This document shows, one piece after another, positions 17,842 to 27,719 of a DNA stretch of 64,000 bases. The stretch is from an uncultured Verrucomicrobiota bacterium (lineage in GTDB: Bacteria > Verrucomicrobiota > Verrucomicrobiia > Limisphaerales > UBA9464). The notes beneath the pieces are model-generated. The model saw only the letters and a program-made list of their open reading frames with translations, did not search any database and had not been told where the DNA came from. The position numbers and the translations under genes are program-made. Location: positions 62,001-126,000 of the forward strand of contig CAIVQH010000023.1 of NCBI GenBank assembly GCA_903907995.1. The letters are read 5' to 3'. Positions within the stretch are counted from its first letter, which is position 1; each line of letters begins with the position of its first letter.

Positions 17842-19938
17842 ATGAATCTGCGCCTCTGCCTCCGAGCGGCCTTGCTCGCCCTGACCGCCGGCCCGGCCCT
17901 GGCCCAGGTTGTCCTGAACGAAGTGATGTATCACCCGCCGGAAGAGCGGGATGAGCTCCAGTACATCGAGCTGCACAATGCCGGGCCGGCCCCCGTAAGC
18001 CTGGCCGGCTGGACCTTGCGGAAAGGGGTCAAGTTCACCTTCCCCGCCGAGGCGACGCTACCGGCCGGAGGTTACGGCGTGCTCTGCCGGGATCGGGCGG
18101 CCTTCGCGCAGCAGTACGGGGCCGACGTGCCGGTGCTGGGGGAGTTTTCCGGGCACCTGAAGCACGGTGGAGAACGGCTCGAACTCGACGACGCCGGCGG
18201 CACGCTGGTGGACGCGCTGAAGTTCAGCGACCACGCCCCCTGGCCGCTTGCGGCGGATGGCGAATCGGCCTCGCTCGAACGCATCTGCCCCGCCGCACCG
18301 GGCACGCTGCCCGAAAATTGGACCTCCTCCCGTCTGCCGGCCACCGTGAGCCCCGCCGGCACACCCGGACGCCGCAACGACGCTTTTGCCAAGAACCTGC
18401 CCCCGATCGTGCGGGAGGTGGTCTTCACGAATGCCCTGCCGGAAAAACCGACGCCCGTGACCGCGACGGTCGAAGATGCCGACGGCGTGGAATCGGTGGC
18501 GCTGGTTTACCGCGTGATCGACAACAGCGCCAAGGCGGCTGAACAGTCGGTGGCGATGACCCGCACCGGTGGCGACGGCAAGTCGGGCACTTACGCCGCC
18601 GCGCTGCCACCGCAGCCGGCCGGCCGGCTGATCCGGTTCCAGATCGAGGCCCGCGACGCAACGGGCAGCACGCGGCGCTTCCCGGCAAACCATGAGCTGC
18701 GGCCGACGCTGTCCACCTTCGTCGCGGTAAACACCAACACGGCGCAGATCGGATTCTTCCAGCTGAAGCAGCTGGGACAGCGCGAACACGCGGGTTCCTC
18801 CTTCTTCCACTCCCGGGGGAGCCCCAGTCCCGCCGAGCCGACCGCGCCCAATGCCGCCCTGCTTTACCTGCCCGCCGGCGGCGGCGCGCCGATGACGTTT
18901 GACCACATCCACCTGGTCCCGCGCCAGGGCGGCTGGAAGGTGCATTTCAACAAGTTTCAGCCATTTGACGGGATGACCACGGTGAACGTGATCTTCGAGG
19001 AGGGCCGGCGGTGGGCGTTGTCGGAGGCGCTATCCTACGAGGTTTATCGCGCGTGTGATGTGCCGGCCCCGCAGTCGGGCCATTTGCGTGTGTGGGTGGA
19101 TGGCCGGCTGATCGGCTATCACCTGATGGTGGAGCAGCCGAACAAGACCTTTCTCCGCGAGCACGGCTTCGACCCGGGCGGCAACCTCTACAAACTGCTC
19201 TGGTATGGCCAGGGCCTGGCCGGGCAGCACGAGAAGAAGACGAACCTGCGCACCGGCCACGCCGATCTGGAGCAGCTCGTGGCGGGGCTGAAGGCCACCG
19301 CCAAAGATCCCGAGGCGCAGTGGCAGCTCATCCAGCAGAACTTCGCGGTGGATGAGTTCATCAATTACTACGCCGTCAACATGTGCATCCAGAACTGGGA
19401 CGGCTTCTTCAACAATTATTTCGCCTACCATGATCCGAAGGCGGAGGGTAAGTGGTATATCTTCCCCTGGGACGAGGACAAGACGTGGGGCGATTACAGC
19501 CAGGGCAACCAGCCGCCCGATGACTATCCCTGGGTCTCGATGCCGCTGACCTTCGGGATGAAAGGGGATCACGAACCGAAGGGGCCCAACCTGCCGCGTG
19601 AGTCAACCCCTTGGGGTTCAGTGGCGTGGTGGCGGCCGCCCGGCTGGTTTTCCGGACCGCTGCTGGCCAATCCGCAGTTCCGGCAGCGCTTTCTGGCGCG
19701 GCTCAAGGTGGTTGCCGAGACCATCTTCACCGAGGAAAAGTTCCTGCCCGTCATCAACGGCATGGAGCGCCGCCTGCAGTCCGAGGTCAGGCTGCGTGCC
19801 ACCGCCGAAGGCGAAGACGCGCAGGCGCGCGTGGTCGAATTCCGCAACCACATGGACTCATTGCGCTACCAGCTCAAGGGACGCCGGGAATTCATCCTGC
19901 AGGAACTGGCCAAAACCGGTCCCAAGCCCTCGCCTTGA
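17842..19938 (+). CDS. Secreted lamin-tail-domain / CotH-kinase-like protein
   Basis: A 698-residue protein from ATG 17842 with a signal peptide ending near ALAQ (residue 22). An N-terminal lamin-tail domain (LNEVMYHPP, then YIELHNAGPAPVSLAGW) is followed by an Ig-like region and a CotH domain. The CotH domain has VNVIFEEGRRWALSEALSYE, then NLYKL, NWDGFFNNYFAYHD and WYIFPWDEDKTWG; this last motif matches the atypical-kinase DxD region of spore-coat CotH. Verrucomicrobial members are exported, and their substrates are unknown. Confidence 0.88.
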   Translation: MNLRLCLRAALLALTAGPALAQVVLNEVMYHPPEERDELQYIELHNAGPAPVSLAGWTLRKGVKFTFPAEATLPAGGYGVLCRDRAAFAQQYGADVPVLGEFSGHLKHGGERLELDDAGGTLVDALKFSDHAPWPLAADGESASLERICPAAPGTLPENWTSSRLPATVSPAGTPGRRNDAFAKNLPPIVREVVFTNALPEKPTPVTATVEDADGVESVALVYRVIDNSAKAAEQSVAMTRTGGDGKSGTYAAALPPQPAGRLIRFQIEARDATGSTRRFPANHELRPTLSTFVAVNTNTAQIGFFQLKQLGQREHAGSSFFHSRGSPSPAEPTAPNAALLYLPAGGGAPMTFDHIHLVPRQGGWKVHFNKFQPFDGMTTVNVIFEEGRRWALSEALSYEVYRACDVPAPQSGHLRVWVDGRLIGYHLMVEQPNKTFLREHGFDPGGNLYKLLWYGQGLAGQHEKKTNLRTGHADLEQLVAGLKATAKDPEAQWQLIQQNFAVDEFINYYAVNMCIQNWDGFFNNYFAYHDPKAEGKWYIFPWDEDKTWGDYSQGNQPPDDYPWVSMPLTFGMKGDHEPKGPNLPRESTPWGSVAWWRPPGWFSGPLLANPQFRQRFLARLKVVAETIFTEEKFLPVINGMERRLQSEVRLRATAEGEDAQARVVEFRNHMDSLRYQLKGRREFILQELAKTGPKPSP

Positions 19939-20000
19939 CCGCGCCGCCGCCCCCCGAAGAGCCCAGCTTTCCAGCGGCCCAACAGGCCGCCTGAGCCCTC

Positions 20001-20034
20001 ATTCGAAATTCGAACCTCGCGATTCGTAATTCCC
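20001..20034 (+). repeat. Heptad tandem repeat downstream of TIR-WD40 remnant
   Basis: Units of the ATTCGAA/GTAATTC type with period 7 end two bases before the WD40 stop codon. On that gene's strand the array reads in the GAATTAC form. Confidence 0.66.
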
Positions 20035-20035
20035 C

Positions 20036-20789
20036 TCACTTTTCCCACTTCAGCCAATAGATCCCAGCGGTGCCCACCGCGATCAGTCGCTCCCCGTCTG
20101 GAAACCACGCGCAGTCAAGCAGAGGCGCATCCACCGGCAGCGTGGCCAGACAGTGGCCACTCGCGGTTTCCCAAACCTTGAGGGATTTGTCAGATGAAGC
20201 CGAGGCGATGAACCGCCCGTCGGCACTGATCGCGCAGGCTGTGATCGCGTCGAAATGTCCATTGAGTGTGCGAATCAGACCGCCCGTCCACACATCCCAC
20301 ACTTTCAACGTTTTGCCCTGCGACGCCGAGACGATGAAGTGTCCTTCGGCGCTGAACGCGCAGCCGGTGACCACACCCGAATGCCCTTTGAGCGTGCGGA
20401 TCAACCCATTCCCAACCCAGACCGTCAGAATCTTGTCAAACGAAGCCGAAATGATGCGCTGCCCTGGCGATTTCCAGACCGGGCACAGCAATGACTGGAA
20501 ATACCGAAACACCCTTCTGCCGGGCGAGCCGCCATTCCTTGCGTACGACCGGCGACTTCATCGCGGCGGGGGTCATGACCAGGAGCATGAACGTGACCTG
20601 GTCGAGGGCTTCGACGATCTGCTGCCACCAGTCCCGGCCGCCTTCCATGCTCACACAGTCCTGCCAGAGGGGAATGTTCTCCTGCTCCAGGCGCAAACGG
20701 AGTTCGCCGGCCGCCTTCTCCCCATCATCCCGCGCATAGGAGATGAACAGGAGCGCCGGCGGCGAGAGAGGATTCGTGCTGGGCGCCAT
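20036..20789 (-). pseudogene. Collapsed TIR-WD40 gene (deletion plus frameshift)
   Basis: Two overlapping minus-strand frames make one broken gene. The frame from 20789 encodes the first ~105 residues of a TIR domain (ALLFISYARDDGEKAAGELR, then SPVVRKEWRLARQKGVSVFP) and then runs into unrelated sequence. The overlapping frame ending at 20036 encodes three to four WD40 blades (GQRIISASFDKILTVW, GHSGVVTGCAFSAEGHFIVS, GHFDAITACAISADGRFIAS). Intact relatives are TIR-NTPase-WD40 proteins of roughly 1000 residues. The switch occurs near 20465, so the rest of the TIR, the whole NTPase and most blades are gone and the remaining parts are out of frame. Heptad repeats flank the remnant. Confidence 0.82.
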
Positions 20790-21111
20790 ATTCTTCGGCG
20801 CACAGGCTGTCCCCGTCGCCCCAAAAACGCCAGCGAGGTTGAGGGGATTTACGATTTATGATTTACGATTTGTGGGCACCACATCGCCCGGGTCGAGGTG
20901 ACCAGCAGGACGGAAGATAGAGCCTCTTCACATCGTCTCCTACGAGCGCGCCGGCCAATGCGTGGGCTACAAACGGTGATCAATCCATGGGTCGTTGGGA
21001 GTGGTTCAGCATTGGGTGTTGAAAGCACATTGTCGGAACCTGAGTTCGCCATAGCCGCGGACCGCTCCTTGGGGCACTTTCGCCCGACGAATTTTTAACG
21101 GCCCGGAAGCC
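20790..21111 (+). other. 322-bp gap with a heptad repeat
   Basis: It holds the array at 20846-20873 and no supported gene. It separates the divergent TIR-WD40 remnant and the methyltransferase gene. Confidence 0.45.
20846..20873 (+). repeat. Heptad tandem repeat upstream of TIR-WD40 remnant
   Basis: Four nearly perfect units: GATTTAC, GATTTAT, GATTTAC, GATTTGT. Confidence 0.75.
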
Positions 21112-22704
21112 GTGACCGAAACCGCGCCCGTGTCCCCCATGAACAGTAAGAGTAAGGAAAAGAAGCCCGGCAAAGAGCTGTACAGGCAGTTGCGTGCCCT
21201 GTCGTGCGACCAGCTTTGGACGGTGGAGGTGCCGCGCTTCAACCGCGCCTCGCCACCGGAGCGGATGGAACGGGTCGCGGTCATCCGGGCGGTCAGCGTG
21301 GTTTTTTCCGAATCGGGCACCGTGCAGCAGAAGGCCGCCGCCCGGCTCTGGGTCCGCCCACTGTTGCAGGACCCGAATGAAAAGGTCCGCCGGTATGCCA
21401 CAGCCGCGATGACCAAACTGGGCGTCGGCCCCGGCGAGGAGGCCGAGCTGCTCGCCCTGCTGCAAAATGCGTCCGGTGATCGGGAGAAAAAATCCGTCGG
21501 CCAGGCGCTCGCCAAGATCGGCGGGGCCGCGACGCTGCAAGCCATGGGTGACCACCCCGACGGCCTTTTGCTCGCCACGGAACAGAAGGTCAAAGCCCGG
21601 ATCGCCCGCAGCGAAAGCCCCAGCACGGTGCGGCTGGATCGCGTGCTCACCGGCTTCGCGGGATTGCGGATTCACTTGCGGGGCCGTCGCGGGTTGGAAC
21701 AGCTCGTCTTGCGCGAGGTGGAGGAATACATCCGGCTGCATGGGAAATTCCGGGTCTTCGGGGTCCGCACCGGGTTGGTGGCGCTCACTCCGGTAGCACC
21801 GTTTTCCCTCGCCGATATCTATTCCCTCCGCTGTTTCGGCACGGTGGGTTTCGTGCTCGGTACCGTGGATCAGGCGAACGAGGAGGATCCGGTCGGGGCG
21901 CTGGCTTCCATCATCACCTCCCCACCGTCGCGACAGCTGTTCCGAGCGCTTACCGACGGGGCGATCCGCTACCGGTTGGAATTCGTGGACAAGGGCCACC
22001 AACGGGGTGGCGTCCGGCTGGTCACCCAGCGGGCCTACGAGTTTTGCCCGGAAATCCTCAACGACCCGAGCAGCGCCCCATGGAGCGTCTCCGTCTTCCC
22101 TGCCGGCCGGGAGGATTCGGTGGAGCTGATGCCGAACCTGACGCCCGACCCGCGCCTGTATTTCCGGTTGGAGGACGTGCCGGCCGCCTCCCATCCCCCC
22201 TTGGCCGCATGCATGGCCCGGCTGGCCGGCCCGATGGAAAATGAAGTTGTCTGGGACCCGTTCTGCGGTTCCGGCCTGGAACTGATCGAGAGCGCCCTGC
22301 TCGGTGGCGTGCGGAGCGTTTTCGGAACCGACCTCAGCGCCGAGGCGATTGGCATCAGCCAGCGCAACTTTGCCGCCGCGAAGGTGAAATCCACCGTGGC
22401 CCAGTTCTCCCAGGCAGATTTTCACGATTTCGCCCAGGTGCGCGGCCTGGGTCCCAACACGGCCACGCTTATCATCACCAATCCGCCGATGGGCCGGCGG
22501 ATTCAGCTCAACGACCTGCGGGGGCTGATCACGGATCTGTTTTCCATTGCCGCCACGGTGCTGCGGCCCGGTGGGCGGCTGGCCTTCGCGAATCCGCTGC
22601 GCATGGAGAACATCCCGCGCTCGCTCCGCCTGGAGTATTCGCAGGTGGTGGACATGAACGGCTTCGACTGCCGTCTGGAGCTGTACCGCAAGGCAGCCGT
22701 GTGA
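21112..22704 (+). CDS. THUMP/Rossmann RNA methyltransferase-like protein with HEAT-like N-terminus
   Basis: A 530-residue protein from GTG 21112, preceded by GGAAG. Residues 1-150 look like short helical (HEAT-type) repeats (KVRRYATAAMTKLGVGPGEE). The middle contains a THUMP-like region followed by a class I methyltransferase: DPFCGSGLELIESALLGG (SAM loop, near 383) and TNPPMGRR near 465, the N-P-P-[FYM] catalytic motif of base N-methyltransferases. The layout is like RlmL/Trm14 enzymes that make m2G in rRNA or tRNA. The target is not predictable. Confidence 0.8.
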   Translation: MTETAPVSPMNSKSKEKKPGKELYRQLRALSCDQLWTVEVPRFNRASPPERMERVAVIRAVSVVFSESGTVQQKAAARLWVRPLLQDPNEKVRRYATAAMTKLGVGPGEEAELLALLQNASGDREKKSVGQALAKIGGAATLQAMGDHPDGLLLATEQKVKARIARSESPSTVRLDRVLTGFAGLRIHLRGRRGLEQLVLREVEEYIRLHGKFRVFGVRTGLVALTPVAPFSLADIYSLRCFGTVGFVLGTVDQANEEDPVGALASIITSPPSRQLFRALTDGAIRYRLEFVDKGHQRGGVRLVTQRAYEFCPEILNDPSSAPWSVSVFPAGREDSVELMPNLTPDPRLYFRLEDVPAASHPPLAACMARLAGPMENEVVWDPFCGSGLELIESALLGGVRSVFGTDLSAEAIGISQRNFAAAKVKSTVAQFSQADFHDFAQVRGLGPNTATLIITNPPMGRRIQLNDLRGLITDLFSIAATVLRPGGRLAFANPLRMENIPRSLRLEYSQVVDMNGFDCRLELYRKAAV

Positions 22705-22737
22705 TCGTCGGCCCGGCTGTGCGGCCAGGCGACGGTT

Positions 22738-23526
22738 TCAATCGGCCGGCAGGGCCTCGTTCACCCGCACGATGCTGCGGGCCCGGCCCGTGTCCTCGTC
22801 AATGTCCACCACGCAGCCGCACAGCTTCACGTCGGTCTCACACACGCCGAACCGCTGCGGGGTCTGCTTGCGGTAGCGTTCCACGACCGGCACCCATTCG
22901 CGGCCCAGCACGCCGCCATGGCCGCCGGTGAAGCCCGCATCGGTCAGGCACGCCGTGCCTCCGGGCAGGATGCGTTCGTCCGCCGTCTGCACATGCGTGT
23001 GCGTGCCCACGATCGCGCTCACCTTGCCGTCGAGGAACCAGCCCAGCGCGATCTTCTCGGAGGTCGCTTCGGCGTGGATATCCACGAAAATGATCGGCGT
23101 CTGGGCCCTGAGCTTTTCCACCTCGGACTCGGCGACGGTGAAGGGGTTTTCCAGCGGGGCCATGAAGGTCCGGCCCTGGAGATCCAGCACCCCCACCGGC
23201 GGCAGCCCGGGCTTGCGGATCACGATGCTGCCCTGCCCCACCACGCCGGCGGGATAATTGGCCGGTCGCAGCAGGCGTGGTTCGTGTTCGAGCAGCTGTG
23301 TGATCTCGCGCTGGTCCCAGAGGTGATCCCCTGAAGTCATGACATCCACTCCCGACTCGAAAATGTCCTTGGCGGTGCCGATCGTGATGCCGGCCCCGCC
23401 GGCGGAATTTTCCCCGTTCGCGATGACGAACTGGAGGCCGTGACGTTCCCGGAGCAGCGGCAGGAGCCGCTTGACGGCCCTTCGCCCCGGCTCGCCCACA
23501 ATGTCACCGATAAACAGCAGCTTCAT
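22738..23526 (-). CDS. YmdB-type metallophosphoesterase (TIGR00282 family)
   Basis: A 262-residue protein starting MKLLFIGDIVGEPGRRAV; an upstream in-frame extension looks non-conserved. Dinuclear-metal ligands are visible in GDIVGEPG, NGENSAGGAGIT, SGDHLWDQ and IIFVDIHAEATSEK, followed by VGTHTHVQTADE. The family hydrolyses 2',3'-cyclic nucleotides or cAMP and affects RNA turnover in Bacillus (YmdB). Length is normal. Confidence 0.93.
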   Translation of the reverse strand: MKLLFIGDIVGEPGRRAVKRLLPLLRERHGLQFVIANGENSAGGAGITIGTAKDIFESGVDVMTSGDHLWDQREITQLLEHEPRLLRPANYPAGVVGQGSIVIRKPGLPPVGVLDLQGRTFMAPLENPFTVAESEVEKLRAQTPIIFVDIHAEATSEKIALGWFLDGKVSAIVGTHTHVQTADERILPGGTACLTDAGFTGGHGGVLGREWVPVVERYRKQTPQRFGVCETDVKLCGCVVDIDEDTGRARSIVRVNEALPAD

Positions 23527-23963
23527 CCACGGCAGCCTGCGGAGTTGCCGTGTCCGAGGCAAGCGGGCGGCAGATCGGAAACCGGAAGTTCGTCCGCCCG
23601 GTTTTGCCCCGAAAAAAAGGCGCCACCGTTGACGGTCCATATCTTCCCCGGCATTTTCTCAGCACCTGAGCGCCGTACCAAACGAGCCATTCAAACACCT
23701 TGCTTTGCGGTCTCTGCCTGGGCCCAAAACACCGACAAACCGTTCATCCTGCAACATTTCAAAAAATTACTTAAGCCATGAACCAGCCCGCCGATACACC
23801 GGCGGCCTGATACAACTGCCGGATGACGCATCCGGATAACGTTCTCTGATTACCTGACCCGCAAGCCTCGTCCAACCGAAAAACCAGATGGCATCTCAGA
23901 ACGCTGCCTGGCTAGCGGTGAATGAGGCACAACCCTTGCCCCCTTGAACCGGGGCGCTGAACC
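23527..23963 (+). other. 437-bp divergent intergenic region with two hairpins
   Basis: No gene is supported. The region separates the YmdB-type gene (minus) from the histidine kinase (plus) and holds the two inverted repeats listed separately. Confidence 0.45.
23788..23835 (+). promoter_or_regulatory. Two adjacent hairpins in the kinase leader region
   Basis: CCGCCG at 23788-23793 pairs with CGGCGG at 23800-23805, and CCGGATG at 23819-23825 pairs perfectly with CATCCGG at 23829-23835. They lie 129-176 bases before the kinase ATG. They could be operators or leader structures; the function is unproven. Confidence 0.35.
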
Positions 23964-26366
23964 ATGTTTGGATTTTTCCACCGCCTCAAGGTGTCCCAGA
24001 AGCTGGCGCTCATCAGCGTCCTCTTCATGATTCCTGACACGGTGCTGCTCTGCCTGTTTCTGCTCAGCATCAATGAGAACATCCACTTCGCCCGCTGGGA
24101 GCGGTACGGCAACGAATACCAGCGTCCGCTCGAAGAACTGCTGCAATACCTGCCCGACCACCTCCTGATCGCCCGCCGCCCGCCGGCCGAACGCACCCGT
24201 AGGAACGCCGAACTGACCCGGATCAGCGCCCGCATTGACGCGGCGCTGTCGGCCCTGGAACGGACCGACGCCGAGATCGGCGACAAGCTGCAGTTCACCG
24301 ATGAGGGCCTCGCCAAGCGCAAACGCGAACACTACCGCGTGCGGAACCTCAAGGCCGAGTGGCAGGACCTGAAGCAGCATCAGGCGGAACTGCGCCCCGA
24401 GGAAACGGAGCGCCGGCACCTGCACCTGATTGCCGATGTGCGCATGATGATCACCCACGCCGGCGACTCCTCCAACCTGATCCTCGACCCCGACCTCGAC
24501 AGCTATTACCTGATGGATGCCACCCTGCTGGCGCTGCCGCAGATGCAGGACCGCCTGGCGACCGTGATGGCCTACGGCGAGACCGCCCTGGAAAACCGTT
24601 CCCTGACGCGCGCCCAGCAGAGCCAGCTCGCCGTGTTTGCCGCCCTGCTCAAGGAATCCGACCTGGATCGCGCCGTGAGCAGCACCCGGACAGCCCTGAC
24701 GGAGGATGTCAATTTTTACGGGATCAGCCCGAGCCTCCAACGCCGCGTGCCGCCGGTGTTGCAGGAGTTTTCCGCCGCCTCCGAGAATTTCATCGGCCTG
24801 GTTTCCCAGCTGAGCGAGACCGGCCACCCGACCATCAGTGCAGCCGATTTCGTGAGTGCCGGCGCCCGGGCCCGGCAGGCCAGTTTTACGCTGTGGAAGG
24901 TCGCCGCGCAGGAAGGCGACGTGCTGCTGGAGAACCGGATCGCCTATTACCGCAGCCGCCGGGCGCGGAGCCTGATTCTCACCGCCCTGGCGCTCACGGC
25001 CGCCGTCTCCTTCGTCACCTTCATCACCCGCAGCATCAGCCGGCCCCTGCAACGGCAGGCCGCCGAATTGCGCGACTCAAACGGTGCCCTGCTGGCCGAG
25101 GTCCGCGAACGGCAACGGGCGGAAACGGCCCTGCGCACGGCCGAGGAGAAGTACCGGAGCATCTTTGAGAATGCGAGTGAGGGCATTTACCAGACGACCG
25201 TGACCGGCACCTACCTGGTGGCCAATCACACGCTGGCCCGCATCTACCGCTACGAATCGGTCGCGGAAATGCAGACGGCCCTGACCGACATTTCCGGCCG
25301 CCTCTATGTCGATCCCCAGCGGCGGATGGAGTTCCAGCGGCTGATCGACCAGCTGGGCCAGATACACGAGTTCGAGTCGCAGGTCTATTGCAAGGACGGG
25401 AGCATCATCTGGATTTCCGAACATGCGCGGGCCGTGCGGGATGACAACGGGGCGGTCCTCTATTACGAGGGCACAGTGGCCGACATCTCGGAGCGCAAGA
25501 ACCGGGAGGCGGAGCTGGCCAAACTTCAGCAGGAACTGATCGACACCTCCCGCCTCGCCGGCATGGCCGAGGTCGCCACCGGCGTGCTGCACAACGTCGG
25601 TAACGTGCTGAACAGTGTGAATGTCGCGACCAGCGAGGTGCGCAGCCGCATCGAGCAGTCCCGGCTCAGCCACCTGCGCAAGATCGTGGATCTGCTGGCC
25701 GAACACCGGGATGACCTGCCCCGGTTTCTGGGCACCGATCCCAAGGGCATGGCGGTGCCGAGCTTCCTGGAGCGCCTCACGGCGGTGCTGGAAGAGGAAC
25801 ACCGGTCGATGGGCATCGAGATGGAGTCGGTGGCCAAGCACGTCGATCACATCAAGCAGATCGTCACCATGCAGCAGCACAACGCGCGGGTCTTCGGCTC
25901 CCTGGAGCAGTTGCAGCCCCGCACGCTCGTGGAGGAGGCGCTGCAGCTGACCGGCGAAAGTTTCGACCGGCACGCGATCGTCGTGGAGCGGGATTTTTCT
26001 TCGCCCCGCAGCATCCTGGCGGACCGGCACAAGGTCCTGCAGATCATGGTGAACCTCCTCGGCAACGCCAAACAGTCGATCAAGGAGGCCAACCCCGCCG
26101 ACCGGCGCATCCGCATCGCCCTCCATGAGCGGCAGCCCGGACGCCTCTGCATCAGCGTGAAGGACACGGGCGTCGGCATCAGCCCCGAAAACATGGGCCG
26201 CCTCTTCCAGCACGGCTTCACCACCCGCGAAAACGGCCACGGCTTTGGCCTGCACAGCAGCATCCTCGCCGCCCGGGAAATGAAGGGCGATCTCACCGTG
26301 AAGAGTGACGGAATCGGCCAGGGGGCCACCTTCACCCTGGAACTTCCCTCCGTTCTTACCGCATGA
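23964..26366 (+). CDS. Membrane sensor histidine kinase with PAS domain
   Basis: An 800-residue protein with a first transmembrane helix at about 14-36, a long helical extracytoplasmic sensor domain (40-330), a second helix near 333-352 and a PAS domain from about 390 (SIFENASEGIYQTT) to 510. The kinase core has phospho-acceptor His in GVLHNVGNVLNSV (near 543), an N box in MVNLLGNAKQSI (near 692) and a G box in DTGVGISPENMGRLFQHGFT followed by GHGFGLHSS. The H-box is the HNVGN variant. The next gene overlaps by four bases (ATGA), so the two are translationally coupled and probably one signalling unit. Confidence 0.92.
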   Translation: MFGFFHRLKVSQKLALISVLFMIPDTVLLCLFLLSINENIHFARWERYGNEYQRPLEELLQYLPDHLLIARRPPAERTRRNAELTRISARIDAALSALERTDAEIGDKLQFTDEGLAKRKREHYRVRNLKAEWQDLKQHQAELRPEETERRHLHLIADVRMMITHAGDSSNLILDPDLDSYYLMDATLLALPQMQDRLATVMAYGETALENRSLTRAQQSQLAVFAALLKESDLDRAVSSTRTALTEDVNFYGISPSLQRRVPPVLQEFSAASENFIGLVSQLSETGHPTISAADFVSAGARARQASFTLWKVAAQEGDVLLENRIAYYRSRRARSLILTALALTAAVSFVTFITRSISRPLQRQAAELRDSNGALLAEVRERQRAETALRTAEEKYRSIFENASEGIYQTTVTGTYLVANHTLARIYRYESVAEMQTALTDISGRLYVDPQRRMEFQRLIDQLGQIHEFESQVYCKDGSIIWISEHARAVRDDNGAVLYYEGTVADISERKNREAELAKLQQELIDTSRLAGMAEVATGVLHNVGNVLNSVNVATSEVRSRIEQSRLSHLRKIVDLLAEHRDDLPRFLGTDPKGMAVPSFLERLTAVLEEEHRSMGIEMESVAKHVDHIKQIVTMQQHNARVFGSLEQLQPRTLVEEALQLTGESFDRHAIVVERDFSSPRSILADRHKVLQIMVNLLGNAKQSIKEANPADRRIRIALHERQPGRLCISVKDTGVGISPENMGRLFQHGFTTRENGHGFGLHSSILAAREMKGDLTVKSDGIGQGATFTLELPSVLTA

Positions 26367-27685
26367 CACCTCCGCTCTCCCCCGACACGCCGGTGAACCG
26401 GCGCGTGCTCGTCGTTGATGACAATCCGGCCATCCACGGGGATTTCCGCAAGATCCTGGTCCGGTCCAAGCCGGCCAGCCAGGACTTGGACGCGGAAGCC
26501 GCCGCCCTGTTTGGCAACCTCGCGCCGTCCAAAAAGGACGACGGCTTCACGGTGGACGTGGCCCAACAGGGGCAGGAAGCGCTCGAAATGATCCGCCAAG
26601 CCCGCGCCGAACAGCGGCCCTATGCGCTGGCCTTTGTGGACATGCGGATGCCCCCGGGCTGGGACGGGCTGACCACCATCACCCACGTTTGGGAGGCGGA
26701 CCCCGAGATTCAGACGGTCATCTGCACCGCCTATTCCGACCGCAGCTGGGATGAGATTCAGACCACCCTCAGCACCCGTGACCGGTGGCTGGTGGTGAAG
26801 AAGCCTTTCGACACGATCGAAGTGCTCCAGCTGGCCCATGCCCTCACGGAGAAATGGACCCTCGCCCGGCTGGCCTCGCTGAAGCTCGAATCGCTCGAAC
26901 AGCTCGTGCAGGCCCGGACCCGGGAACTGCAAAAGGCCCATCGCGTCCAAAGCGAATTTCTCGCCAATGCCAGCCACGAGCTGCTGACCCCGCTGAACGC
27001 CGTCTCCGGCTTTCTGGACCTGCTGAGCACCACCCCGCTGGATGACGAGCAACATGACTATCTGCGGGAGGCGAAGGCGGGCGGCAAACGGCTGCACAGC
27101 CTCTTGCTCAAGATCCTCGACTTCAACCGGGCCAGCGCCGGCACGCTGACGGTGACGCAGGGAGAATTTATCCCCCGTGACCTGCTCCTGGCCTCGGCCA
27201 GCGACAGCGAATCCGCCGCCGTCAAAAAGGGGCTGGAGCTCAGGACGGCCGCCTCGCCCGTCGCGAGCGTGCCATGGCTGGGACCCAAGGAAATCATCCG
27301 CAGTGTCCTGGGCCTGCTGCTCGACAACGCCATCAAGTTCACCCCGAAAGGCAGTGTCACGTTGCGGGCCGACACCTGTCCCCTCGGTCTCCAGTTTTCG
27401 GTGCAGGATACGGGGATGGGCCTCACCCCCCAGCAGCTGGAATGGATTCAGATTCCGTTTGCCCAGGTGGATGGCAGCACCAACCGCCGCTCCACCGGCC
27501 TCGGCCTGGGCCTACCTCTGGCGCAACGGCTGGTACGGGCCATTGGCGGCGAGCTGCGGTTGGAGGCGGCGCCGGATCACGGTTTGCTCGCCACGTTTAC
27601 GGTGAAGGCTTCGGCCTCGAAGTCGCCGTCCATGGTCAGTTCCACTCCCGGGCGAGTTCCCTCCGCCGCCTTGTCCCGGGGTTGA
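26363..27685 (+). CDS. Response regulator-histidine kinase fusion
   Basis: A 440-residue protein. The N-terminal receiver domain has acidic D19-D20, phospho-acceptor D93 in ALAFVDMRMPPGWDG and the K146-K147 region in VVKKPFD. It is followed by a coiled linker and a HisKA domain with H205 in ANASHELLTPLNAV, then HATPase motifs DNAIKFTPKG and RSTGLGLGLPLAQRLV. There is no membrane segment, so it is cytosolic. It likely takes phosphate from the upstream kinase and passes it on; no output regulator is in view. Confidence 0.9.
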   Translation: MTPPLSPDTPVNRRVLVVDDNPAIHGDFRKILVRSKPASQDLDAEAAALFGNLAPSKKDDGFTVDVAQQGQEALEMIRQARAEQRPYALAFVDMRMPPGWDGLTTITHVWEADPEIQTVICTAYSDRSWDEIQTTLSTRDRWLVVKKPFDTIEVLQLAHALTEKWTLARLASLKLESLEQLVQARTRELQKAHRVQSEFLANASHELLTPLNAVSGFLDLLSTTPLDDEQHDYLREAKAGGKRLHSLLLKILDFNRASAGTLTVTQGEFIPRDLLLASASDSESAAVKKGLELRTAASPVASVPWLGPKEIIRSVLGLLLDNAIKFTPKGSVTLRADTCPLGLQFSVQDTGMGLTPQQLEWIQIPFAQVDGSTNRRSTGLGLGLPLAQRLVRAIGGELRLEAAPDHGLLATFTVKASASKSPSMVSSTPGRVPSAALSRG

Positions 27686-27719
27686 GCGGGCTCAACGCAA
27701 CATGACCGGTCCGACGGGT

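Noticed and set aside
20036-20789. Active TIR defence system
   Set aside because: The TIR domain is truncated, the NTPase is missing and the WD40 part is out of frame.
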